Positions 38,151 through 48,600 of a stretch of DNA of 64,000 nucleotides are shown piece after piece. The notes under the pieces are model-generated. The model worked only from the letters and a program-made list of their open reading frames with translations, was not told the origin of the DNA and ran no database searches. This stretch comes from Candidatus Zhuqueibacterota bacterium (GTDB lineage Bacteria; Zhuqueibacterota; Zhuqueibacteria; Residuimicrobiales; Krinioviventaceae): assembly GCA_016934825.1 (NCBI GenBank), contig JAFGSB010000041.1:1-64000 (forward strand), in the 5' to 3' direction. The position numbers and the translations under genes are program-made. Within the stretch, counting starts at the first letter, position 1. The number at the start of each line of letters is the position of its first letter.

Positions 38151-38495
38151 TTATTTTAAAAAATCCTGTCGTACCGGCGTAAAAGTATCAAAAATCAGGG
38201 CATCCGTATCGCCAATCACCACGACACCATGCGGTACATTGGGCGGCACCAGGTAGCCTTCACCGGCCTTTAAAATTTTTTCGTAATTTTCGACGGTAAC
38301 TTTTAATGCGCCCTGAAGGATGTAACCGGATTGTTCATGGGGATGCCGATGGATCGGCGCTGCCGCACCGGCTTTTATTTCTACCAGCACATGCATAATA
38401 TTCCCCATCCATATTTGTTTACGCCGAATGTTTTCATCCACAACAATCCACTCCAGTTTTTCCCAGTTAAAAAATGGATTCCTTAAGTTTTTCAT
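38151..38495 (-). CDS. cupin-domain protein
   Basis: The 114-residue protein is a single small beta-barrel domain. Cupin motif 1 reads IHRHPHEQSGYILQG with metal-ligand histidines and a glutamate or glutamine position, and motif 2 reads PPNVPHGVVV. It may be a sugar-phosphate isomerase, a binding protein or a regulator subunit; sequence alone does not decide. It lies 23 bp downstream of the NagB-LmbE gene and is probably in its operon. Confidence 0.85.
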   Translation of the reverse strand: MKNLRNPFFNWEKLEWIVVDENIRRKQIWMGNIMHVLVEIKAGAAAPIHRHPHEQSGYILQGALKVTVENYEKILKAGEGYLVPPNVPHGVVVIGDTDALIFDTFTPVRQDFLK

Positions 38496-38518
38496 CGTAC
38501 TGCCCGTTTTTGATTATT

Positions 38519-40873
38519 TTATTTTGCTTCAGTTGCTTTACGTAATTCCATCGTCCGATTGTAAAATTCGTCCGGCTGCATTTCTTTTATATAAACAAGG
38601 CCATGACATGCCCGTAATCTGGGATGAGTGCTTTGATAAAAAAACTCGCGTCCCAGGCAGGTTTTAATATCAAGGTACTGGTCCACCATTATTTTTCTCG
38701 CCAGCCTCGAAAATGGCCCGTCCAGCTCATAACTGGGAAAAGACGCGTTGCGCTGCGAACCGAAACATTTGTCAAATGCGTTTTCCAGAACAGCCAGGGA
38801 ATTCAGGGAAACAGGTACCATGATATCCGCTTCGGAAGCGTTAAAACGGTACCAGACATTTCTATATCCCCATATTTTTATATCTTTGCGGCCGGTTTTT
38901 TCCTGGTATATCTTTAACGCCTCGCTAATGATCTGCAATACCTTGTAATGGGTATCCGGGCCGCTCGCTTCCGGGTCCAATGCGACCGTAATGGTGGTCG
39001 GTTTTACTTTTTCCAGCAATTCCAGAACCGGCGGGACGTCCCGCTCAACGCTGGGTTCTTCCGTGAATATATCGCCTTTATAGAATCCCAGGCGTAAATG
39101 AAATACATTTTTATTACTGAATCCCAGGTAACCCCACAACAGGTCCGCTTCCCATTCCCTGATCATACCCTTAAACTGCTGAATATAGGGAAGATCTTTT
39201 TTACCGGGATATTGTGTTTCAAAATACATAATGAGTTCGCGGACCCTGTTTTTGAGCTGTTTGGGACTGGTTTCCTCGAATAAAAACATTAAATTCCGTA
39301 AGAGTCTTCTGGCTTCCCCGTCTTCCTGCATGGTCCTCCTGTGCGCGGCCACACCGTCCAGGTATCGATACACATCCCGGTTTCTGGCGATCTCATCCGA
39401 AGGATCAAAATACCCGGTATCCATGAATTGTTGATAAGCGGGCGTATCCAGATGCTTTAATAGAATATTCAATAACTCATGGACGTAGGCGTTCGTTACG
39501 GCGTTAAAGCCGCTCGTCATATACGCAAAATGATGAATATTTAACGGCGTTCGGGTAAGATGCATAATATAAGCCCAATATCCCAGCATGATATCATCGT
39601 GATGCGGGGCCGTATGTAAAAATCGTTCGTTTTCAATCTGCGCCAGTCCCCGTTCTATTTTAGCTTTCAGCGAATCCCGGCTGGTTTGGATCATTTCAGG
39701 TATTGTATAAGTTCCCGCTTTCGCAATAGACCGCGCGGAACGGGTGCTATCAAAATCAGCCGCTTTTAAATCCTGAATACTTTTATTCTGCCTGACGGCC
39801 AAATCGATAATGATCTTTTCAATTGTCTGCCGGGGAAGGGAATCGTTTTTTTTCAGGTCCTCACATTGCCGTTCAGTTAATAACAGGGCCGCCCCTTTGG
39901 TCAAATAAAAACGACTGTTTTTCAGTTTCTGTAAAACTGTTGCCGGGTAAAGATTGGATATTTCACTTTCCACCGCTTCCTGAATCACTTTTGCCTTGGA
40001 TTCGCCGGCTGCGATGATTATTGCAACCGTATCGGGATTTTGGGTAATTGTTGACAGCCCGATGGTAATCACCAGCCTGTTTCGGGCAATTTCAATGCCG
40101 CCCAGGTCGACTGCTGCTGCGGCCTGGGTTTCATAATTTGTCGCCGTTAACCGTGTCGTTGAATAATGGTCCGAGCCGTGCACATTAAAACCGATATGGC
40201 CGTCCGGGCCGATACCGCCGATAAAAAAACCGATCCCCCCCATATCCCGGATGCGTGTTTCGTATTCCGTACAATACTGGTCGACGCGTTCAATAACGGA
40301 TTTTTGCAGACGCTCAAGGCTGTTGCGCTCAAAACGTGTACGCAAACTCAAATCCACAATGTTATCCGGGAAAATTTCTTTTATCAATGAATTCTCCGGG
40401 ACGCCGGTGGTCCAGGCGTTTATTAACAGCGCTTTTTTTATATCAAGTCCCAGTGAATCAATATAGAATTTTTTTATATAATAAGAAAAACTGTTGCTAT
40501 GGGTCGGATTGATCGGGTAAAACTCGTCAATCTGAACAAATCGCAGTAAATCCATCCTGGGGGTGATCTTTGTATCCAGACCGAATTCTTCAAGTTCGGC
40601 CGCGACTGCTTCTTTACCCCAGTTTTGAATATAGTGTTTGACCCATTTAATAAAATGTTCCGGGGTTCTCCCGGTAGGCAGTGAAATAACTCCCTCAGGG
40701 TTGTATTGCACCCATTCTAAAAAACGCATGGCGGTCAGTTTCCCAAGCGCGGGGAAATTGTCCACCTCTATGACGGCAATTTTTTCGGTTGGCTGATACA
40801 TAAACTGACGACCGCTCTTTTTTAACGCGGTTTGTTCAACTTTGGATTCCGGTAAAGTCATAAAATTTTCCAT
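38519..40873 (-). CDS. glucosamine-6-phosphate deaminase / LmbE-like deacetylase fusion
   Basis: The 784 residues combine two enzymes. Residues about 35-350 are NagB-like: VISLPTGRTPEHFI, FVQIDEFYPI, the catalytic-loop motif IGGIGPDGHIGFNVHGSDHYSTTR, and a sugar isomerase core. Residues about 415-770 are PIG-L/LmbE-like, with the metal motif TAPHHDDIMLGYW (His-His-Asp-Asp at 424-427). The same fusion is known from Bacteroidetes nagB-like proteins. It would link N-deacetylation of an amino sugar with deamination of GlcN-6-P to fructose-6-P, as inference. No clear ribosome binding site precedes the ATG. Confidence 0.88.
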   Translation of the reverse strand: MENFMTLPESKVEQTALKKSGRQFMYQPTEKIAVIEVDNFPALGKLTAMRFLEWVQYNPEGVISLPTGRTPEHFIKWVKHYIQNWGKEAVAAELEEFGLDTKITPRMDLLRFVQIDEFYPINPTHSNSFSYYIKKFYIDSLGLDIKKALLINAWTTGVPENSLIKEIFPDNIVDLSLRTRFERNSLERLQKSVIERVDQYCTEYETRIRDMGGIGFFIGGIGPDGHIGFNVHGSDHYSTTRLTATNYETQAAAAVDLGGIEIARNRLVITIGLSTITQNPDTVAIIIAAGESKAKVIQEAVESEISNLYPATVLQKLKNSRFYLTKGAALLLTERQCEDLKKNDSLPRQTIEKIIIDLAVRQNKSIQDLKAADFDSTRSARSIAKAGTYTIPEMIQTSRDSLKAKIERGLAQIENERFLHTAPHHDDIMLGYWAYIMHLTRTPLNIHHFAYMTSGFNAVTNAYVHELLNILLKHLDTPAYQQFMDTGYFDPSDEIARNRDVYRYLDGVAAHRRTMQEDGEARRLLRNLMFLFEETSPKQLKNRVRELIMYFETQYPGKKDLPYIQQFKGMIREWEADLLWGYLGFSNKNVFHLRLGFYKGDIFTEEPSVERDVPPVLELLEKVKPTTITVALDPEASGPDTHYKVLQIISEALKIYQEKTGRKDIKIWGYRNVWYRFNASEADIMVPVSLNSLAVLENAFDKCFGSQRNASFPSYELDGPFSRLARKIMVDQYLDIKTCLGREFFYQSTHPRLRACHGLVYIKEMQPDEFYNRTMELRKATEAK

Positions 40874-40982
40874 TATAGATTATCGGGTTAACAGATCAAC
40901 CGAAAGTCATCCGATTGATTTGAACATTAATTGTTTATTAAAACCAGGACTTACCTGACGCTTGCAAAAAAATAAATATTCC

Positions 40983-43265
40983 CTACCCTGTTTCCGGTTT
41001 ATGAACGGCGGGGGCCGTATAACTGAATTTTCTGCCAAAACCGCACAAATATATTAAAAATACCAATCCGAAAACAGCCGCAAACAATAACGTTTTTGTA
41101 AAACCGTACAGGGGGATAAAAAAACCGCTGATCACTATGGACCCGCATGCGCCGCCGATCAGGTCCGCTGCATAAACGGTACCGGCCCTGTGTCTGCCTT
41201 TAATCCGACAATATGAAACACAGACAAGCGGGAAAATACCGCCCGTTAAAGCGCCGGCGCAAAACAATAAAATAAAAAATAATAAAAATGAACGCGAAAC
41301 AAGCACAAATTGTAATAACGGTGTTAAAAACAGCAGCAATAAAATCAATAGCGTTAAAAACAAAACAAGTACAAACCTGTTGGATATTTTTTCAAGTTTA
41401 TGATTTATGATCAAACTCATCAAAGCCATACCCGTCATAAACACACTTAGGGCCAGTCCGATCCATTCATAAATATAACCAAAAATTATCTGGAAAAAAA
41501 GCAGCAATAATACATTCATGGTAATACTGGCAAAGCCAAAATAGGCCGTTAAACCGGGTATAAAGAATAAAAAAACCGTTTTTTTATCATGAAGAATAAA
41601 AGAAAAAATAACAAAGCATATTAATATTATTATCGGAAAAATCAATGTAAATTTGTAATCCAGCCGGGATATTTGCACAAACAGCCCGCTATGGCCGCGA
41701 ACAAGTTTGTTCCACAGAACAAAATCATAATAATAGGAAACCGGCGCAAAATCACGATTGACCCGGTTCACATCGGCACTCTCCAGCGTCTCCTGGATAA
41801 AATTCAACCTTTCCGGGAAATAGTATTGCCAGAACATGTGCGAATAAAAATAATCGCATTGTACCCCGCTGCTGATGAATCTTTCAGCCAGCAATTGTGT
41901 ATTAGTAGTGAGACCATTATTTTCTATCGACGCGAAATAAATGGCCGCGTCTCCCGGAATAACGACCACATCATTAAACTGTTGTCTTAATTGCGAATAA
42001 AGTCCGGCGTTGAGCTGTAAAAGTTCAGGGCCAAAATAATTTTCAGCCGAGGGGAAACCGCAAACCGTAAAAATGCCGCCCCGTTTTAATTTGCTTTTGG
42101 CCAGTCTGAAAAATTCCCCGGTAAAATACCTGTTGTTGGACGCTGTTGCCGGTCTGCCGACATTGACGATGATGATATCAAATTTTTTTTGACTTGCGGA
42201 TAAAAAATAACGGCCGTCCGTAAATACCATTTTCAAATTGGATTTACGGAATAAATTCAGATAGACGCTATCCTGATGTGATAAACACAATTCACAGGCT
42301 TCCCTGTCAAGTTCGACATAAACAATATCGCTGTTTTCATACTTTGCCAGTTCCCCGGCCAGTCCCCCCAGTCCGCCGCCCAAAAGTAAAATATCCCGCG
42401 GCCCGGGATGCTGGGTCATGACCAGCGAAGCAAGTTCCTGCGAACCGACCGGGTCCGGAACTATAGTTTGCTTTACGCCGTTGACATATAAACTTTTCTC
42501 GCCCCCCCAGTCGACAAGGGCCAGTTCCCCAAATTTCGACTGCCGCCAGTCGATCAATTGCATTTGTTTATCGAACGATTGCCAGTATTGCCGCAGCAGA
42601 ACAGTTTGGATTTTTTTTGACAGCGGGGAAAACAGCACCAGTAATAAAACGACAGCGATGAATATTTTCCACAATGCTTTTTCAACAAGAAAAAGGAAAA
42701 ACAATAACATGGCGACCAGCAATAGCAGGACTTCCATGTTGCTTAAAAAAGAAAAAGCCGCGAGGCTGACTACAAATCCGGCAAAAGCGCTGCCGAATGC
42801 TTCAAATATATAAATCCTTGAAGCGGGATCGCCCCGCAAGTGATGACCGGCGCCGGCTCTCCCGGCAAGAAAGGAAAACTGGAATCCGATCAGCAAACAC
42901 GGACCAAGCAAAACCAAAAAGGCGAATAAGGTCAATTCGATAAACGAAACATACTCTCCGTAAGGTATATCAAAAAGGACCCTTACATATTTGATCGCGA
43001 TAACGGCCAAAATACTGGTCAGAAAAAGTAAAAACTGTAAAAAGGAAAATATTGTGATCTTTTGAAAACAGGATTTTCGGATCAGAACTGTGCCCAGCCA
43101 GCTTCCCGATGCCACCCAGAATAACCAGACGGACAATAAAATTCCTATACATAATTCATTTCCGTAAAATACGGCCATGAATTCCCGCATCAGGATAATT
43201 TGTATCGTAATGGAGGCGATACCCAGACATAACGCGTAAATATGAAGAGAAAATCTGGAAAACAT
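40983..43265 (-). CDS. polytopic membrane protein with spermidine-synthase-like domain
   Basis: From the ATG at 43265 it has 760 residues. About eight helices (1-230) precede a soluble domain with the SAM or decarboxylated-SAM binding motif DILLLGGGLGGLAGELAKY, then VYVELDREACELC and VFTDGRYFLSASQKKFDIIIVNVGRP. About seven further helices end the protein. Fused transporter-like/spermidine-synthase proteins occur widely in bacteria, and their product is not established. The track start (TTG at 43328) is 21 residues longer; either could be used. It seems to be transcribed alone, behind a terminator. Confidence 0.8.
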   Translation of the reverse strand: MFSRFSLHIYALCLGIASITIQIILMREFMAVFYGNELCIGILLSVWLFWVASGSWLGTVLIRKSCFQKITIFSFLQFLLFLTSILAVIAIKYVRVLFDIPYGEYVSFIELTLFAFLVLLGPCLLIGFQFSFLAGRAGAGHHLRGDPASRIYIFEAFGSAFAGFVVSLAAFSFLSNMEVLLLLVAMLLFFLFLVEKALWKIFIAVVLLLVLFSPLSKKIQTVLLRQYWQSFDKQMQLIDWRQSKFGELALVDWGGEKSLYVNGVKQTIVPDPVGSQELASLVMTQHPGPRDILLLGGGLGGLAGELAKYENSDIVYVELDREACELCLSHQDSVYLNLFRKSNLKMVFTDGRYFLSASQKKFDIIIVNVGRPATASNNRYFTGEFFRLAKSKLKRGGIFTVCGFPSAENYFGPELLQLNAGLYSQLRQQFNDVVVIPGDAAIYFASIENNGLTTNTQLLAERFISSGVQCDYFYSHMFWQYYFPERLNFIQETLESADVNRVNRDFAPVSYYYDFVLWNKLVRGHSGLFVQISRLDYKFTLIFPIIILICFVIFSFILHDKKTVFLFFIPGLTAYFGFASITMNVLLLLFFQIIFGYIYEWIGLALSVFMTGMALMSLIINHKLEKISNRFVLVLFLTLLILLLLFLTPLLQFVLVSRSFLLFFILLFCAGALTGGIFPLVCVSYCRIKGRHRAGTVYAADLIGGACGSIVISGFFIPLYGFTKTLLFAAVFGLVFLIYLCGFGRKFSYTAPAVHKPETG

Positions 43266-43390
43266 ACCCGCCCGTAATTTAAATTTGACCGGTTTCTTGA
43301 AAATAAAAATGATTTTTATCATTATCAAACCATTTTTGCACCGGACCCCATAAAATGTTCCCGTGGCCTCCCCTGTTCGGCAAAAATCTA

Positions 43391-43422
43391 AAAAAAAAGC
43401 CCGTCGAAAAAAAAACGGGCTT
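43391..43422 (-). terminator. rho-independent terminator of the thioredoxin gene
   Basis: A perfect 8-bp stem AAGCCCGT/ACGGGCTT (43397-43404, 43415-43422) is followed on the minus strand by a T-run (A's at 43391-43396). It lies 23 bp after the stop of the thioredoxin-like gene and before the next minus-strand gene. Confidence 0.85.
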
Positions 43423-43445
43423 AATTAATACAAGGTATATGAAAG

Positions 43446-43973
43446 TTATAATTCCTTTTTGCCGCAATCCTTGTTTTTCAAAAAATCTTCAAAAGATACT
43501 TCCTTTTCCCAGCATCGGGCATCAATATAATTCAATATATTTATGAAATTTTCCGGGGGTACATATCCCGGAACAAGCGTAATAACATCGCCGTTGGAAT
43601 CCAGAAAAGCAAGCGAGGGAAATCCGGTTACGCCAAACGCCCGGGTTAATTGCGGGTTACTATAAGTTTCATTTCTATAATTGACTTTGGACCCTGCATC
43701 TTCAGCGTCCAGTTTTATGGTTACAAATCTTTCCTGCAGTTTTTGGGCTACCTGCTTATCCTGAAAAGTCTTTTGATCCATCACCTTGCACCAGTGACAC
43801 CAGTCTGCGTAGAAATCGATCAGAATCATTTTATTTTCTTTATCCGCCTTTTCCAGGCCTTCATTAAAAGAGTGCCATTTATTATCGGCGGCAAAGTTGA
43901 CGGAAGCGAAAACCAAAAGTGTAACAAGTATCAATCCCTGAAAAATGTAATTTTTATTTATTTGTTGTCTCAT
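43446..43973 (-). CDS. secreted thioredoxin-like protein (CxxC: CHWC)
   Basis: From the ATG at 43973 (ribosome binding site GGAG 7 nt upstream) it has 175 residues. A signal peptide (FQGLILVTLLVFASVNFAAD) precedes a thioredoxin fold with the active site DFYADWCHWCKVMDQKTFQD and the cis-proline segment FGVTGFPSLAFLDSNGD. It resembles the C-terminal domain of DsbD and DUF255-type thioredoxins and probably acts as a periplasmic disulfide reductase. The electron donor is not seen nearby. Confidence 0.9.
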   Translation of the reverse strand: MRQQINKNYIFQGLILVTLLVFASVNFAADNKWHSFNEGLEKADKENKMILIDFYADWCHWCKVMDQKTFQDKQVAQKLQERFVTIKLDAEDAGSKVNYRNETYSNPQLTRAFGVTGFPSLAFLDSNGDVITLVPGYVPPENFINILNYIDARCWEKEVSFEDFLKNKDCGKKEL

Positions 43974-44113
43974 AATAATCTCCACAAAATTAATAATTTT
44001 TGTAAATAATCATAATTGTTAATTAGATGCATGAAATCGTAAAAAGTTCAAAAAAAATTTAAGAAAAATACAATATAAGCCTTTAAAAAATTTAGATATA
44101 CAACAAATTTTAC

Positions 44114-44142
44114 TTGCTAAAAATTCCGTTTCATATTATATT
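44114..44142 (+). promoter_or_regulatory. sigma-70 promoter of the CsgG-like / BNR / barrel operon
   Basis: TTGCTA and TATATT are separated by 17 bp, leaving a leader of about 80 nt to the ATG at 44229. The -10 box is the same hexamer as at uvrB and the TPR lipoprotein. Confidence 0.55.
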
Positions 44143-44228
44143 AAATTGTTGTTCTCATGTGTTAAAAATATATATAAAAACCATAAATATCAAATCAATA
44201 CATATAAATTCATCAAATCAGGCATATT

Positions 44229-45602
44229 ATGCGTAAAAAAAATTATTTTTTGTCTCTTTTCTTGTTGACCGCTGTACTATTTTCCTGCGCGCCGGTTCCT
44301 CAAACAAGAGACATATCCGATTATCGACAGGAATTAATTGAATTATCGGCTAAAATCAAAGCAGATCCCAGGGATTCGGAAGCCTTCCGGGATTTGGGGA
44401 TTATTTGTATCAACACGGAAAAATATCGTCAGGCGGAAGTCTTTCTGTCAAAATCATATAACTTTGATCCCGGGGATAATAAAACAATGTTTTATTACGG
44501 GTTAAGCCTTGAATTCAATCAAAAGGACGATGAGGCGTTTAAGGTATTTCGCCGCTTTCAGGAGATCTCCAGGTTATCTCCATATCGAAAATTAATGGAA
44601 AGTCATTACAATATTCTGAACCGTAAAGTTGCCAGAACGGAAGTCAGGCAGTTGATGCAGGCCGAAAAAGACATTGCGCCGGAAAAACTCTCACCCAATC
44701 TTGTTGCCATATTTCCGTTAAAGTACCGGGGACAGAACCTCGAATATGAAAACCTTGGAATCGGTTTGGGAGAAATGATGATCACCGACCTCAGCCAGGT
44801 ACCGGGTCTCAACATTGTTGAACGGATCCGGTTAAATACATTAATGCAAGAGGTCGCACTGGGACAATCGGGACTGGTTAAAGAAGGGACTTCACCGCAA
44901 TACGGTAAACTGCTGGGCGCCGGAAGAGTCATCACAGGTTATTATGATATTTTTGAAAATAAAAATTTAAGAATGAACATGGAATATTGGGATTACATAA
45001 ACCAAAAACCGCCGCTCAATGCCAACAGTTCAAACACTCTTGAAAATCTGTTCTTGATGGAAAAAAGAATGGTGCTCGGAATTGTCTCCACAATGGGTAT
45101 TGAGCTCACACCGGAACAAAAAAAGGAAATCTTATATATTCCGACCAAAAACATACATGCGTTTATTGCCTATTGTAACGGCATGGAAAGGCAGGATGCC
45201 GGACAGATCGAGCAGGCTACCCAATTCTTTCAACAGGCCCTGCAGCTTGATCCCAAATTCGAACAGAGTAAAGAAAAATTAATGGAAAATGAAACCACCG
45301 TTTTGATGGAAAGTTCAAACCGGAAAAAAATTCTGGCTTCGGTTGACAATATTGGAGGCGGTTCCGGTACGACACCCGGATCAACCGAAAATTCGGGCGC
45401 GCAGGACAAGATCAATAACAGGCTGCAGTCCCTGTCGAATAATATCGGTTCCCAGTTTATACCGGGGCAGGAAACACGGAAAACCACCGAAGAAACGGTG
45501 TCGTCCGGGGCGAATGTGGGTTTGGAAGTAAATCCCAATCTGCCTCTGCCGCCGACAACTCTGGATGTGCTGCCGGATCCGCCAAAACCGCCGGTGCGAT
45601 AG
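44229..45602 (+). CDS. CsgG-like TPR lipoprotein
   Basis: The 457 residues begin with a lipoprotein signal (LFSC lipobox, Cys about 20). TPR-like helices follow (about 35-140), then a CsgG/FlgO-like domain at about 155-270 (LVAIFPLKYRGQNLEYENLGIGLGEMMITDLSQVPGLNIVERIRL, then GAGRVITGYYD), another TPR-like helix pair (about 300-340) and a low-complexity Pro-rich end (LPLPPTTLDVLPDPPKPP). CsgG-domain lipoproteins face the periplasm or form secretion pores; which applies here is unknown. It is the first gene of a three-gene plus-strand operon. Confidence 0.85.
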   Translation: MRKKNYFLSLFLLTAVLFSCAPVPQTRDISDYRQELIELSAKIKADPRDSEAFRDLGIICINTEKYRQAEVFLSKSYNFDPGDNKTMFYYGLSLEFNQKDDEAFKVFRRFQEISRLSPYRKLMESHYNILNRKVARTEVRQLMQAEKDIAPEKLSPNLVAIFPLKYRGQNLEYENLGIGLGEMMITDLSQVPGLNIVERIRLNTLMQEVALGQSGLVKEGTSPQYGKLLGAGRVITGYYDIFENKNLRMNMEYWDYINQKPPLNANSSNTLENLFLMEKRMVLGIVSTMGIELTPEQKKEILYIPTKNIHAFIAYCNGMERQDAGQIEQATQFFQQALQLDPKFEQSKEKLMENETTVLMESSNRKKILASVDNIGGGSGTTPGSTENSGAQDKINNRLQSLSNNIGSQFIPGQETRKTTEETVSSGANVGLEVNPNLPLPPTTLDVLPDPPKPPVR

Positions 45603-45645
45603 AATAATACGTTTATTATCGGGATATTGTGATAAAGGAAATAAT

Positions 45646-48600
45646 ATGAGAAAAATATCAGGTCATTTTATATTATTAAAAGTCTTAAAATTGCTTCTTT
45701 TTATACTTTTTATCGGCATACTAAATGTCGGCGCCGGTTTTGCGCAGGTCCTGTGGCAGCAGACAAACGGTCCAGCCGGGGGAAACGTACCCAGCCTGGC
45801 CATTAATAATACCTCCGGCGCGCTATTCGCAGGCTGTGAAGCAGGGGTTTTTCGTTCCGAAAATAACGGGGATACCTGGACGTCCGTCAGCGCCGGTTTA
45901 CCCGCGACCACGGTTCTCAATATTGCCGTCAATTCAAGCGGACATATCTTTGCCGGTAGTTATATGAGCTCGCTTTACAGGTCAATGGATAACGGGGCAA
46001 CATGGGAACTCAAAAACACCGGACTGCCGCCGGATTTTGATATAAATGCTTTGGTCATAAACCCGGCCGGGATCATTGTCGTCGCCTCCTTTAACGGTAT
46101 TTACCGTTCCACGGATAACGGGGAAAACTGGACTATGGCTATAACACCTACGGGGGGACCGGCCGAAGGTATGGATGTTCTATACGTCACCCCAAACGGA
46201 AACGTTATGGGCGGAAATTATAACGGCGTCTTTGAAGCCGCCAATAACGGCGATAGCTGGAGCTTAATCCATCAAATCGGTTCCGTATATGCCATGGGGG
46301 TCAATTCTGCCGGGGACATATTTACCGGTTCATATAACGGCGTACAGCGATTATTATTCGGCCAGCAAACCTGGGAATATGTAAATACGGGCCTTCCGAC
46401 AACCGTCGATATTAAACGGATCTCGATTAACAGCTCCGGCGTATTGTTCGCCGGAACTTATGACGGTCTTTACCGGTCCACCGATAACGGTAATAACTGG
46501 ACATCGGTAAATACCGGACTGACATCGACCAATGTGAACGCAATTATATTCAACTCAACCGGCGCAACTTTTACGGCAACATCAGGCGGCGTCTTTAGTT
46601 CGGCCGATAACGGCAATAACTGGACGCGTAAAATAAACGGGCTGGTCAATTCGACGGTCAGAGTACTCAATGTCGGCCAAAACGGTAATTTTTATGCCGG
46701 CACCTCCTCCGGATTATTCAGATCAACGGATACCGGATCAACCTGGAACGAAATCCCGACGCTTGCGGGTAAAAGCGTTAAATATATTATATTCAATACG
46801 GCAGGCAATGCTTTTGCCGGAACGGAATTTTCAGGCGTTTATCGTTCCCTGGATAACGGGGTGACCTGGGCACTGGCGAATACCGGACTGACCAGCCTGG
46901 AGATCAGGGCTATGACCATAAATGCGACCGGTCAGCTTTTTGTCGCAACCTATACCGGTTTGTTCAGGTCCACCGATAACGGCGCCAACTGGACCAATAT
47001 TAATAATACACTGTCCGAACCGTCTTCCCTGGTTGTCGACAGTGACGGTGATATGTTTGCCGCGACATACAACGGCATCTATCGCTCGGTCGATAACGGC
47101 GTCACATGGAACATTGCCAACGCCAATATGAGCAGTGTAAATTTTCTTAAAATCAGACCGGACGGCTATATATTTGCCTGTACATCTATGGGAATATCTG
47201 TTTCCGACAACAAAGGGGTGACCTGGATTGACAAAAATAACGGGCTCACCGATACGCAAATCCAGACTTTATACATCAGCAGAAAGGGCCATCTGTTCGC
47301 CGGTACCCGTATCGGCGGTCTGTTCCGGTCTACCGATTTAGGCGACAACTGGATTGCCGCAAATAACGGGCTGTCGAATCCCAGTGTGCATGCTTTGGTT
47401 ATGAATAACGCCGGTGATTTTCTTGCCGGAACTATGGGCAGCGGCGTTTTCAGCAGTCAGTATGATAACAGTATTCATTCGGTTTCCCCGACTGCCATCG
47501 ATTACGGCAATGTTCGGACGAATACGACCCGGACCGATTCCGTTGTTGTGACCAATACGGGTTATCAAATTTTAAATGTCAGCCTGTTTAACATGAGCGG
47601 CCCCAACGCGGCAAATTTTGTCGTGATGACAGCGCCGTTCCAATTATCACCCGGAGAGTCACGGGCGGTACAAATAGATTTCACGCCGGGAAGCAGATCG
47701 ACACATACCGCGTCGCTGGACATTGTGACGAGCGGCGGAACTTCCACCGTATCCCTTACCGGAACCGGCATTGCCCCGGTAATGTCCCTTTTAATGACAA
47801 CTTTTGATATCGGACTTGTGAGAAGCAATACAACACAACAAATCGACTCGTTATATCTCATCGCCAATGACGGCGACGATTCGCTTTTGGTTACATCGGC
47901 TGGTTTCACAGGTACCGACGCGGTCAACTTTGCCGTAACGGACCATATAAACAAGACCGCGCCGGGAGAAGACGGCTGGTTCTCTTTCTCATTTACTCCG
48001 GACCGGACAGGGCCTTTTACCGCCCAACTTTCAATTCAAAGCGACGGCGGTTCCGGTGATGTCACAATAACAGGTACAGGAACCGCCCCGGTATTGGAGG
48101 TGACGCCCCTATCGATTGACTTCGCCGATGTAGCGATTGGAGCGTCAGCCCTAGATACAATTCTGGTCAAAAATACCGGTACCGACATCCTGAACGTGAG
48201 TTTAATTTCCGTTGGCGGTACAGATGCCGCATACTTTACACTAAATACGACGCCGTTCACTCTGGGCCCCGGTGACAGCACGGAATTGCAGGTTTCGTTC
48301 ACACCGGAAAGCCAGGGAACCTTTTATGCGGAGGTTTTAATTGAAAGCGACGACGTCAACGCGATCGTCGAACTGTTTGGGACCGGCGCTCAACCCGTAT
48401 TGTCATCGGATCAGGGAACGATCGATTTCGGTGAGTCGCAGGTCGGAGCTTTCCGCGACAGAATACTGGGCGTGACAAATACCGGCGACGGTTCACTGAT
48501 CATCAGCGACGTCTCCATAACCGGACCGTATGCCGAAGAATTTTATGTTCTCGAAAATACAACCAATCTGCAGCCGCTGGCTTCGCTAGCAAGACTTGAT

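Noticed and set aside
40884-40902. GGTT...AACC inverted repeat upstream of the NagB-LmbE gene as an operator
   Set aside because: The arms are only four bases with a bulge beyond; this is expected by chance.
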